A program made the position numbers and the translations under genes. From Urophycis tenuis (taxonomy: Eukaryota > Chordata > Actinopteri > Gadiformes > Phycidae), in assembly GCA_036785325.1 (NCBI GenBank), contig JAXIVH010000025.1, forward strand, positions 548,501 through 612,500: a stretch of 64,000 nt of DNA, written 5' to 3'. Position 1 is the first letter of the stretch. The number at the start of each line of letters is the position of its first letter. Positions 45,956-63,108 of this stretch are shown piece after piece. The notes under the pieces were generated by a model. It ran no database searches. It was not told the origin of the DNA and saw nothing but the letters and a program-made list of their open reading frames with translations.

Positions 45956-48661
45956 TTACACACTCATCAACAGCCCGGTCTCCGGAGCGCTGGCCTTGAT
46001 GATGCTCTGGAGGGCTTTGAACTGGGGATGCTCCTTGTCTGCCACCAGCTGCAGGAGCACAGACTCACTGGTGCTGATGATGACGCCGAGCTCGGCCATT
46101 CTCTGAGGAAAAGACACGTGTTTAGAAAAGACATTCACATTTAGGGCATTTAGAAGACGCTTTGGTCCAAAGCGACTTACAGTAAGTACATTTGTCAGAA
46201 GAAGGTGAAACTTCATTGCTTACAGTGAGCAAGTCACCAGAACACGTTTCAAGCATTCAAGCATTCCAATTGCTAGGTTAACCATTGCTAGTAGGCAACA
46301 TCTCTGGCCTATGATGCTAAGTGCTACGATACAAAGAGCAATTATAAAGTGCTAAGATGTACAACATACAAGTTTCAAGTTTTCAAGTATCAAGTTTCAT
46401 GTTTGCTGTCACATGCTAGATAACAATGTACATCATTACCAGCAGTAAAATTCTTGTTGCTCAGGTGTGCTCGACTTTGCTATATATGATCAAATAAAAT
46501 GAAAAAATAAACAATATAAAAAAGAAAAAGAAAACAAAATAATACAAGTGCATGAGGGGAGAGGTTCTTTGTTTGTTTTGTTTTTAAGGCGATGAGTGCG
46601 GCTGTAAATGGAAGACCGTTATACTACTTATTTTAGATGAAAGGTGATGTAGTAAGTTAGTATGTCTCTAGCACTAATACGTAGTGTATGGATTGATCCT
46701 GGTTCAAAGGCACAACAGTTTAAATTAAAAAAGAACGATGCACATGTGGACTCAAATAGCCCTCTATTGGTAAAACGCTAGTATTGCATGCATTGTCTGT
46801 TATTGCCAGTTTGGGGTTACAATTACCTTTACATTTAACAATTGCTTTTGTCCAAAGTGACTTACAATCAGTCCAATAAACCAGGCAACGTCAACCAAAC
46901 AAGTGAGTAAAATGCAAAACATTCTTCACGCTCAGACTGTGTGTTTGGTTTCCTGTAACGAGAGGTGTTTTTGAACCGCTGAATCTGCTGATGCAAATCC
47001 AAATGGGCAAAAGCCCTACCTTCAAAGCAAACATCCTGTCCACCATGCTGCGCGAGGAGGTGGAGTCTGCCACCACGTGCACCTCGTATCCCCGGCCAAT
47101 CAGATCCAGCGCTGTTTGCTGGATACACACATGGGTCTACATGGAAGAAACAAAATGGAATGGAATTCTCCTCTACTATGGACGTACATGATGGATGTCT
47201 GGAAGGGGGGGGGGGGGGGGGTCTATAGGCATTGACAGGTCTGTCGCCTATCAATGCCTATAGACCCACCGATGGTACTGAGAAATGCTCCGACCTTACC
47301 TCCACCCCAAACAAGACGACGGCGCGAACACGTGGGAGTTCCGCCAAGACCGTTTCCACCTCAGGAAGGACCATGGAGAATTTGGTCTTAGGGAAAACCA
47401 GTGTGGCAGCAGAGATGTCCAGCTCTGGGACCGTACTCCCCAGACCCTTGGGGTACTGCTCCGATACGATGAGAGGGCTGCCCAGAAGCTGAGCTCCCTG
47501 GATCTGAGAAACACAGAGATGCAAAGAAGAGAGATGAGACATGGGGAGAGACAAAGTGCCGAAACATAAACATCATTTAGAAGTAAATACATCATGTGAC
47601 ACACGAAGGTGTATCACATCATGAATACAACATTCACAGACAAGATGATTAGTTGTGAAATGTCCCCACAGTTTCTCCGCGCAAAGAACATACCAGTCTC
47701 TGTCCCACAGTGACGATGTCATCAAAATATTTGATTGCAGGACGAAATCTTTCCTGCATATCACAACAGAAAAACGCTGTGGTGTCTGGAGCAAGGTTAC
47801 CCAGCACTGTCCTCTGTGAAGGAAGACACAATAGATTGTTCCAAGAGTGACAAACATTTTCCTTTGGGATTAATAATGTGGCCACCTTGAGCATTGTTTA
47901 CATGTTCTTTATGATCATCTTACTAAATGGTTCTTCGACATCCTGCAAATTGGTAGAATGAAGCCATTGGTTGAAAGCATGAAACCATGTTTAATGCATA
48001 GGATCGAGGTCTAATCTTTTGTTTCATACTCATGGACGACTGTGCGCAGGCTAGCTACTTGTTCTCGTTCATCACGCTTTCATTCATCATTCTTGCTACT
48101 CATGAGATTCATTCGCCAGCCAATAAAGAATAAACATCATGAAAAGCTCGGGTCCTAGTAGACCCTAGTAGCAGTCCTAGGACTGCAGTCCTGCACTTGC
48201 AGCCTCCGGTAGTGCAGGAAGATGCTATTTTGGGAAGTGGTCCCTACTATAAACACGTGGATACTTTGTGTCAACTATGTTAAATGCAACATATTCCAAA
48301 ATGACTTAGCTTCAAGAGGTTGACGTGTTCCTGTATTTGATGGGATATGGCTTTTTGATATGTTAAAACAAACCACGTCAGTTGGACGTCTTCTTACCTC
48401 TGACTGTAAAGGCACTAGTCGTAGCTTGCATTTATTCAGGATGGTAAACCCTTTTGGAAAATCAATGTATTGTTCCCATTCATCAGAATAAATCTGAATG
48501 ATGAATTTGCGAAAGACATCGATATGGTGTTCATAAACTGACAAAAACGTTTCATTAAGCACTTCGTATCCTGAACCTGAAGGGACTGTGATGGGACGGG
48601 AAAAGTTAGAAAACGATAACAAAACTTGAACTTCGCTGCAGGAGTCGTCGTGAGGAGCCAT
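45956..48661 (-). CDS. ISOC1: ISOC1 isochorismatase domain-containing protein 1, complete, 5 coding exons
   Basis: A member of the cysteine-hydrolase (isochorismatase-like) family; the vertebrate substrate is not established. Exons 48661-48398, 47813-47694, 47503-47300, 47136-47020 and 46102-45956, all phase 0, give 283 aa; human is 298 with a longer Ala/Gly-rich N-terminus. The catalytic triad expected of the fold is present: Asp106 in FFCCDMQERFRPAI, Lys169 in FPKTKFSMVLPEVE and Cys200 in ETHVCIQQTAL. The C-terminus is KASAPETGLLMSV. The start at 48661 was chosen over an upstream in-frame ATG (48787) because the extra 42 residues look like untranslated sequence. Head to head with ALDH7A1, 1.1 kb apart. 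Confidence 0.97.
46133..46300 (-). mobile_element. L2-tailed repeat copy
   Basis: CACATTTAGGGCATTTAGAA, then GACGCTTTGGTCCAAAGCGA, CTTACAGTAAGTACATTTGT and a body shared with 44467. It lies in ISOC1 intron 4, about 30 bp from exon 5. Confidence 0.75.
46825..46884 (-). mobile_element. L2-like tail fragment
   Basis: TTTACATTTAACAATTGCTT then TTGTCCAAAGTGACTTACAA, a diverged copy of the family tail in ISOC1 intron 4. Confidence 0.6.
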
Positions 48662-48928
48662 GACGGAAATGAAATGCTGTGCTGCGTTCAAAGTACAATA
48701 GGAAGTTCTCCAGCCGTTGGTGTAGTAATGAAAACCTGTTATAATAATATACTTCCAGAGAAAGTTATTACATTTATATATATACATATATTCTTCATAA
48801 ACATGGTGGATGTCTTCGTACTGCTATTTAGTGATTTAGTTTGATTAAAACTAAGGGATTTCTCAGGGTTTGGACGTTGTTGCAAAAACATTTGGAATTA
48901 ATGTCAGGACACATCAAGAAAATATGTA

Positions 48929-49556
48929 CAGTGAAACCTCCGCACTCAAACACTTCTCATGTCGAACAAATCGCTTCTCGAACAAATAATTCGACCGACT
49001 TCTGTCCCAGAACTCGAACAAAATTTCAGAACTCGTACGCGTTGGTCACGTGGGGACGCCGCGCATCAGTGCGCCGTTGAGTCTGTACGGAGTACTAGAC
49101 GCATGCTCGAACGGTCTTTGTTCTGTGCATCATTATTTGCTATTGTGTCCCTTTTTTTTCTCAATTTTAACATACATGTTCTGTATAGCTAAGCCCTCCA
49201 TAATGCCTCCAAATAAGGGAAGGAGTGCTGGTGCTAAGGAAAAGAGGAAAATAGTGCGGACAACGATCGAGTTGAAGAAGGAAATCATCTCGAAGCATGA
49301 AAACGGGATGCGCGTGTCTGACATTGCATCGCTTTACAGCATGCCCAAATCGACAATATGTACGATTTTAAAGAATAAAGAAGTAATAAAGATGTTATTG
49401 TTATTTTAGTATATTTTATCAAGGTTAAATGTAAGATTGCATACATTAAATACTATGTGTGAAGCTCTAAACATGCAATTATCTGAGAAAAATACTTTCA
49501 GTTTTCGAACAATTCACAACTCGAACAGCATTTTGGAAAGTACAGAGGTTTCACTG
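48929..49556 (+). mobile_element. Pogo/Tigger-type DNA transposon, internally deleted
   Basis: Terminal inverted repeats CAGTGAAACCTC (left, from 48929) and GAGGTTTCACTG (right, to 49556). A TA dinucleotide flanks the left end and TG the right, consistent with a TA target duplication decayed by one base. Subterminal CTCGAACAA and CGAACAATTC motifs are also inverted. At 628 bp it is far shorter than an autonomous Tigger element. It lies in the 1.1-kb gap between the divergent ISOC1 and ALDH7A1 starts. Confidence 0.88.
49203..49409 (+). pseudogene. Tigger transposase remnant: N-terminal helix-turn-helix
   Basis: A 68-codon frame starting MPPNKGRSAGAKEKRK and running through IELKKEIISKHENGMRVSDI and YSMPKSTICTILKNK. 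This is the psq/CENP-B N-terminal DNA-binding fold of pogo-family transposases. The frame ends shortly after, and no DDE catalytic domain remains. It is a dead fragment unless expressed as a DNA-binding peptide. Confidence 0.8.
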
Positions 49557-49762
49557 TGTATTGGTCTTGTCGTTTCTATGTATTTGAAGGCAGAAATATT
49601 CCATATTTTAACTTGAACTTGATGCGCCTTTCCCTTTAAATTCCAATGGGAGATTGGAGGCGGTGTCCGCTGTAGGCCAATCACCGCTAAGGATATTCAG
49701 ACATCCACTTTGCCCTGGTGCTGCGGTCGTTGCAGGCCATTCATAACTCTCCTCTTTCAACC

Positions 49763-56445
<6,683 letters not shown>

Positions 56446-57026
56446 AGAACTCTGGCACAACGGTGACCTTCACAAAACTGCGGCTGGCCCAAGGGCAAAT
56501 CTTTAATTGTTAGAAAGTTGAATTACATTTTGTCCCTTAAAAGATGAGCTCCCTCTAGACCCTGTTCACTTCAAGGCGGACACCTCAGAGACCAGGCTCG
56601 GGGCGGCCGGCCTTCTGCCTCCACCAGTGGTGGAGGGGGAGACGGCTTTATGTTCTTTATAAAGGTTTATATTGTGTATAAAGGTCTAACTAAACTATAC
56701 TGTATTGCATTGAGCACCATTTGAATCTTGCATCTTCTGGCGTTCTTTGCCAGGATGACAATTGTTTCAACAATGGGTGACCATCATTGCCCACAAATAC
56801 TGTGGATGCCCCGGAGCGAACTAGGTTACTAACACCTGTATACTAACCGTTGACCGTGACTAGTCTGCGTTAGATGTGTGCCAGCAGAACGTCGGTGGCT
56901 GTTGCAGTCTACGTCGTACAGAAACCGGCCTTTAGTGCATCTGTTCGGACTCTTTTTGTTCGGAGAATGTGTTTGGAGACATCTCTGTGACGACGGCTGT
57001 GGTGTAGCGCTTCCCACTTGGTTGTT

Positions 57027-57032
57027 AATAAA
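57027..57032 (+). other. ALDH7A1: ALDH7A1 polyadenylation signal
   Basis: AATAAA about 580 nt past the stop codon, the only good hexamer in the 3' flank, giving a 3' UTR of about 0.6 kb. Confidence 0.7.
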
Positions 57033-57059
57033 ACTTCAGTAAAACTCACCATCGCCGTC

Positions 57060-57620
57060 AATTCATTTCCAAGTTTTCTACACTGCGTGTTATTGTTTGT
57101 CAGCAATGACACTGTGTGGATAGTTGCACATTAAACCGGTTGGTTGGTTATTCTGGCTTTGGAAAAAAATCCGGTTGCCATCCAAACCGAAGTCGAGAGG
57201 GTTTTACTTGGCAGCAAGCTCAGAAAAAAAAAAAACCCTTATTGGCAATCAAGTTTGTCATTTAGTGCCAATTTTGTACCCTTCAAAGCTGGTTAATTGG
57301 CCTCATAAGAAATTGAGTATAATACAGCACATTAGTACTCATTAGAGTCATTAGTTTATTCATTATAAATTGTATACATTCAAATAATGAACTAGAAGCA
57401 AATTTTAATTGCTAAATGAATGAGTTGTTCCAAAGTTAATTGTAATCTTCGGTAACCATCAGGCTTGCCAGACAATTTAAACTCTTAAATCTCTCCCTGT
57501 GTTCACAGATCTCCACGGACATTTCCAAAGATGACATGATTATGAAACCGTTCATAAGCCTACATGGTTAGAGGAAGATGCAATTCTGACGACCGAGTTT
57601 CATATATGGCTCGGACCCCT
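57060..57620. other. Tail-to-tail intergenic region
   Basis: Separates the convergent 3' ends of ALDH7A1 (plus) and LMNB1 (minus). AT-rich; no gene or repeat was recognised. Confidence 0.6.
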
Positions 57621-57639
57621 TTTTCTTTTTAAAATCACG

Positions 57640-57645
57640 TTTATT
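57640..57645 (-). other. LMNB1: LMNB1 polyadenylation signal
   Basis: AATAAA on the minus strand, about 200 nt past the LMNB1 stop codon. Confidence 0.6.
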
Positions 57646-57844
57646 CAAACTTGAAACAGTGTGCTCTACAAAAAACAGACTACATGTGCGTGTGTGTGTA
57701 CTTCGATGAAGACAAAGCATATGTACTAAACTGGTTTGGCATTCTCCCTAAAAAAAACAACCTGGTATCACACGGGTAAATAGAAAAACCGATGAGTTGT
57801 GTGGTGGCAGAACGGGCACCGACAACAGCTTCTGCTAGTGGTGT

Positions 57845-60800
57845 TCACATGATGGAGCAGCCTCGCCTCACAGCCTGCGGCTCTCCCTGCAGAGGATTAA
57901 ACTGAGCGTCAACACCTCACAGAAGCATGCGGAACAGGAAATACAAACCGTCACCATGCACCCAGTGGTGGCCACTAGTATCTCTAATGAAATGGTTCAC
58001 ATCGCATTCCGCCACTCGGACGCAGCAGTGAGCGCTGAGCAGCTCGTTCAACCTCATTTAAAAAAAGGTGCCAAAACTTTTTCTTTGTACCTGCTGGTGA
58101 AAGAGGTCCTCCTCAATGACCTCCTCGTCATATTCATCCTGCTCCTCCATGGGAGCGTTGAACGTGGTGGACCTTCTGGCCACCTCCTACACAAACACAC
58201 GACAACAACAACAACAACACAGCGTTCTTAACACTTTGGGGCAGATTCAGGGGCGAGAGAACGCAGGCCTGCTAAAAACAAGGGGTTTGGTCGTCGTCGG
58301 TGACGACCCCAAAAGATGGCATGGCTGACCGGGCGGCAGTGAGGAGCCCACCGGCGTTGGTGGGGGGGAACTCACCTCTCCGTCGGCGTTGGTCAGCACC
58401 ACGCACACGTCCTGGCCGCTGGCCCACGACGCCTGGCCCTTCCACAGCAGGTCCGTCGGGGGGCTGGCGCTCACGCCGGCGTCAGACGCCCACAGCTGGA
58501 CACGGAATCACAGAATGACAGTCAGCGCTGACCTCGGACCGCGTTGGCTCCCTGTCAGACGGGCCGTGAGGAGCCAGGTGCACCAAATGTGCGTTTTTTT
58601 TATTTTTATTTTTTTTAAGAGCTTCTTTGAAGCAGGATATCGTTCCAGCGATGCTTTTTGAAAGGCTAACGCTGCATGACCAGACAGAGCGGTCCCACGT
58701 GTTTTACTGAAATGCAAGACGGCCGGTTCTGCATCCAAACATGAGCTCGCCTTGCAGTTCTGAATATTTTTCGATTTTTGCGTGAATATCGGATTAAAAA
58801 GGGACGACACCGGTCTGGGTGATCAAACCATCGTAACGGTCTCTCCTGGCTTATCTAAACCATCTTTTATCAATGCCATTTGTCAAAATGACTTTGTTGT
58901 TCCCATTCAGCTTGAAGAGCATTTAGCTGATAATAACAGCACTATCATCAGCCATGTTTGTCGGTCAGTGAAGAGGGTTTTTTTTTATTCATCATAACAT
59001 TTAGTTGAGTACTTGTACTTATTGTAGTGAGAGGCTATTACCATGGTTTGGTCCATACCTGAACCAGTATTGTCCTTTGAGTCCTTCTAATATCATCAAA
59101 ACAGACATGTATGGACATGGAAAGAGTGCAGCAGGCCGCGAGACAAGAGAACTCCAAATGGTTGCAGGTTTACCGTGACTTTGTGGTCCGCCTTCAGGAC
59201 GGCTTTAGGGCTGAACTTGTACGTGGCCGAGGTGTCTCCAATCATCCTGGTTATCTCGTAGCCCCCCATGGCCTGGGCCTGGAGGTAGAGGTCATCGGGG
59301 TCAATGGGGGTTCAATCCTTTTTCAAAACGACTGTACAGATGTTCCAATAAACCAAAACTTTCCGTATGCACGTTTCGGCAACGCAAACAGTCACAGCCA
59401 GGCGTGTTTTCCCCCAACCTCTCGCCCAAACCCCGAATCATCTACGGAGGTTCAACGCCTCGGCCACACAACTGTACAGTAGAGGTCTGCACTCCTGCGG
59501 GGCGCAACGCAAAATAGTGCGGCGCGGGACAGATGTTGAAAGCTCACTGCGGGTGCAGGGGGGGGTGATACACTGCACTCCCGGAAATCAAATACGAGTG
59601 TAAAGTAAAATATACAAATGTCTAAAGTAGGGCCTAGCGTACATCATTTGTGCTGGAGATTCTGTTTGGCAGCAATAAAGATGTTTTAAGTTGCCTATAA
59701 ACTTCCGGATGTTGTTGTTTGGGGGGTAGCCTAATCTCGCACACACATGTGTTTAAAGACGACTCCTTTCCGCTACAGAAAGTTAACGTCCATCCTGCCT
59801 GCAGTCTGGCGGGCGGGAGCGGGACTGAAAATCACAATTCTTTGCGGGAGCGGGCCTGAACACTGTGTCCCGTGCAGACCTCTACTGCACAGATCTTGAG
59901 GACAAACCAAGACGTTCCACACGGTGCATGGAACCTCCCCGGCCGCACTACCGGACCTCAGACCAGCACAGGCTGGCGGAGGGCTCTGCCCCCCCCGGGG
60001 GGGTCCTCACCTGGTCGCCGGCGTTGTGCAGGCGGATGTAGTGGCCGTCGGCGTCCAGCTCCTCCACGCACACGCTCCCCGTGGCCGAGGCGGCGTGGGC
60101 GACCGACACCGAGGAGCTGCCGCCCCCCTGCTGCTCCTCGTCCTCCTCCTCGGGGTCCACGCGCCTCCTCTTGCCCTTGGTGGTCCGCACGCTGCGGCTG
60201 CTGGAGGTGGCGCGGGACACGGTGACGCGGGACGACGGGCTGGGGGACAGCTGCAGCCTGGGGGGGAGAGAGAGAAAGAGAGAGACAGAGAGAGAGAGAG
60301 GGAGTGAAAGAGAGAGAGAGAGAGAGGGAGTGAAAGAGAGAGAGAGGGAGTGAAAGAGAGAGAGAGAGAAAGAGAAAGAGAGAGAGAGAGAGAAAGAGAA
60401 AGAGAGAGAGAGAGGGAGAGAGAGCGGGAGAGAGAGAGAGAGAGAGAGAGAATGAGGCCCCGTTCCGCAGGGCATAAGCACCCACTAGCACCCGCTAACA
60501 TCTGGCTGGTCTTCAGTGAAAAGGTGATAGGTGAAAGGTCGCCAGTGATGGCAGTGCTGGAAACAGACGCAGCACTAACGTTTGCGTGCGCGGGGGGGGC
60601 GGGGGTAAAGTATGGCCATCTTTGGAGTTTGCGGTTGATATCGTGCTAAGATGCAAGAACGTGAGGCGAGAGAGCTACTCCTGATTGGAGAGGAGGGAGA
60701 GGGAGCCAGGAGACGGGTTAACATCGCTCCAAATGCACCGGGTTTGAAAGACAGAATGGATAACCTATCAAAGTAACCTATAAAAAAAGTTGGAAAAAAA

Positions 60801-63108
60801 TAAGTTACATTTTCGTTAACCTCAAAGTTGAACCTAACCCGGTCCTTCCTAACCTGGATTCTGGCATGCCCGTGGTGGAAAATTAAAAAAAAAGTCAAGG
60901 ACAAGTCACATGGACAAATAAGTTCCCTTTGGTCCATTCTGCTTCAGGTCAATGCCTTGCGAGGACAGAAGCGTTCTCGGTTAACAAGTCTAGTTCTGGT
61001 TTGGGGTTCAATCGACCAATCAGAGCGGGACACGGTGCGCGCGGGGGGCTTCCCGAACCTCTCCTCCTCTCCCTCCAGCAGCTTGCGGTAGGCGCTGATC
61101 TCCATGTCCAGGGCCAGCTTGACGTCCAGCAGCTGGCTGTACTCGTCCAGCTGCCGCTGCATCTTGGCCCGGATGTCCTGGAGCTCCTGGTCCTTGAGGG
61201 CCAGCAGCTGGCGGCTGGCGTCCTTCTCCTTGGCCAGCGCCGCCTCCAGCTCGTCGATGCGGTCGTGGCAGCCGCGCGCCTGCGGGGGGGAACGCACGCT
61301 TGTTGATTGCACTTTGTTGCAGAAAAATATAAAACACATGTAGGGCTTTTTACCCCCCCCCCCCCCCCCCCCCCCCCATAGAAATGAATGGGTTCATCTG
61401 ACTTCACAGGCCAGGCAAAAACAAAACCAGCTCGCTTGTCACTGTCTCTCTGAGTCTGGTTGAAGACTCAAAGGGCTGGGCTTGAGTTGTGGCTCAGGCT
61501 GCAGATATGCGCGTCTCCATACTTGGCCCATCTTGATTCTTTATATACAGACGTGGTAATGTGCAGCAGAACTACCCGCACAAATGTGAGATACAATTAA
61601 GAGAAATACATTGTTTTCATTGTGACTTGAGGCAGTGTTTCAGTGATGCTCCTTACAGACGCACAGCGCTTTGGGAAAAACTAAAGTCAGCTTGGAGCCC
61701 CGAGTGTACGACTCTTCTTCAGTCATGTATCTGGTGGTCATCCCTCGTGGGGGGGAACCCTTGGTTGGAATGTGAATGACGAGGCCCCTACCTCTTTCTG
61801 TAGGCCCGCCAGCTGTGCGGAGAGACTCTCGGCTCGCAGGGTCGATTCCCTCAGCTCCTCGCGGATCATGCTGACCGAGGTGCTGCTCGACTGGGAGGAC
61901 TGACGCGCGTCCTCCAGCTGTGAGACACACAGAGACACACACACACTTAATACCCAGGGTTCAACCTTAAGAAGTTACTTCCCTTAAAACAATCCAAAGA
62001 CTATGACGTGACCGTACAAAAACAGAACCTTCATTCCCATTCGATGTGCGTGCGGTCCTTCCCATACCTTGGCCATGTAGGTGCTCTCCATCTCCCTCTT
62101 GTAGAGGTCCACCTGCTCAAGCTGCTGGGCCCGGATCTCGGACAGGGCTCCGGCCAGCTTGTTCTCGTACTCCACCTGCTTCCCCGAGTCCACCTCCACC
62201 AGGTGGCTCTCGTGCCGGTGGCGCGTCTCCTTCAGCTCCTGCAACGTAGCGCCAGACAGTCAGACAGTCAGACAGTCAGACAGTCAGACAGTCAGACAGT
62301 GGGCCGCGGAGGAGCAGCGCGGTGTGCACTGCCCCCAGCAGTCAATAAGCAGCATCAGCAGCATCGCCGCGCTTTCAGTGTCGGCAAACAGGGGCGCACG
62401 CGCACGCACGCACAAGTGGGATAATCCCAACCGCGGCGGGCCCAGGTGTAAGCCACTACATTCGGAACAACCTGTCCCTTCAAATCCACAGAACGCGGCG
62501 CTCTGGAAGCACATTCTGCGTGTCGTACCACTCTCAGTTGTCGAAGCACCGCGAGCAAGGAGAACCATTCTTTTCCCTTTCACCATTCAACTGGGGAGTA
62601 TTTGTAAGGAAAGCGATTTCCCTCTGGGGTGATGAAAGTACTTCAGTCTGTCGGTGGTCTTACCCCGTCATACAGGCTCTTGCGGAACGCCAGCTCCTCC
62701 ACTAAACTCTGGCAGCGGTTCTCCAGGTCCACCCTCATCAGGGTTTCGTCGGCCAGGTGGCTCTTGCTCTGTGCGTAGCTCACCTCCAGCTGAGGGACGA
62801 GCAAGACGTTAGTCAGTTGACGCCGTGTTTGGAAGCGACCACTCCGTTCCCCACTAGACGCCTCGATCTCATCCCCCACTCAATAGATTTGGTGAGATAT
62901 TTTGGGGGGCAAAAGTAAATACAAACGAAAAGTCAAAACCAAAGTGCGCACCTCGTGCAGCCGCCCGTGTGCGTCTGCGAGGCTGGCCTCCAGGCCCCTC
63001 TTCTCGGACAGCGTCGTGGCCAGCGCTGCATCCTTAGAGTTCAGCTGAGCTTCCAGCTCCTTCCCTCTGGCCTGGGAGGCTGCTGCCTCCGCATCCCTCT
63101 TAGTGTAG
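57845..63108 (-). CDS. LMNB1: LMNB1 lamin B1, partial (exons 2-11; exon 1 outside the window)
   Basis: B-type nuclear lamin, an intermediate filament under the inner nuclear membrane. Exons: 63108-62952, 62789-62664, 62238-62068, 61917-61792, 61279-61059, 60257-60011, 59278-59174, 58495-58376, 58186-58091, 57886-57845. They encode about 470 residues: rod coils 1B and 2 (LNSKDAALATTLSEKRGLEA, LADETLMRVDLENRCQSL), the rod end SAYRKLLEGEEER, a nuclear localisation signal TKGKRRRV, the Ig-like lamin tail (ASPPTDLLWKGQASW) and a farnesylation box CSIM. The total of 10 exons here plus one upstream equals the 11 of human LMNB1. It is LMNB1 rather than LMNB2 by tail sequence and by the ALDH7A1 neighbour. 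Missing: head domain and coil 1A. Confidence 0.96.
59480..59884. mobile_element. hAT-type MITE
   Basis: A 405-bp element with inverted ends TAGAGGTCTGCA and TGCAGACCTCTA. It is flanked by 8-bp direct repeats CTGTACAG (59472-59479) and CTGCACAG (59885-59892), one mismatch, as expected for hAT insertion. No transposase frame. It lies in LMNB1 intron 7, between exons 7 and 8. Confidence 0.9.
60258..60452. repeat. (GA)n/(GAAA)n microsatellite at LMNB1 exon 7 acceptor
   Basis: GA-rich tract with GGGAGTGAAAG interruptions. On the minus strand it is (CU)n and runs straight into the exon 7 acceptor, so it acts as the polypyrimidine tract. Confidence 0.95.
61353..61377. repeat. C25 homopolymer
   Basis: Twenty-five consecutive C on the plus strand, about 75 bp upstream of LMNB1 exon 6 in the direction of transcription. 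Length is prone to sequencing error. Confidence 0.9.
62256..62301. repeat. 8-bp (GTCAGACA)n tandem repeat
   Basis: About five and a half copies, beginning roughly 20 bp before LMNB1 exon 4 in the transcribed direction. Confidence 0.9.

Noticed and set aside
48662..48787. Upstream in-frame ATG (48787) for ISOC1
   Set aside because: The added residues are unlike any ISOC1 N-terminus, and the sequence is AT-rich like leader sequence. The ATG at 48661 fits homologue length.
62256..62301. Possible CRISPR-like repeat array
   Set aside because: A simple 8-bp tandem repeat without spacers, in a vertebrate intron.
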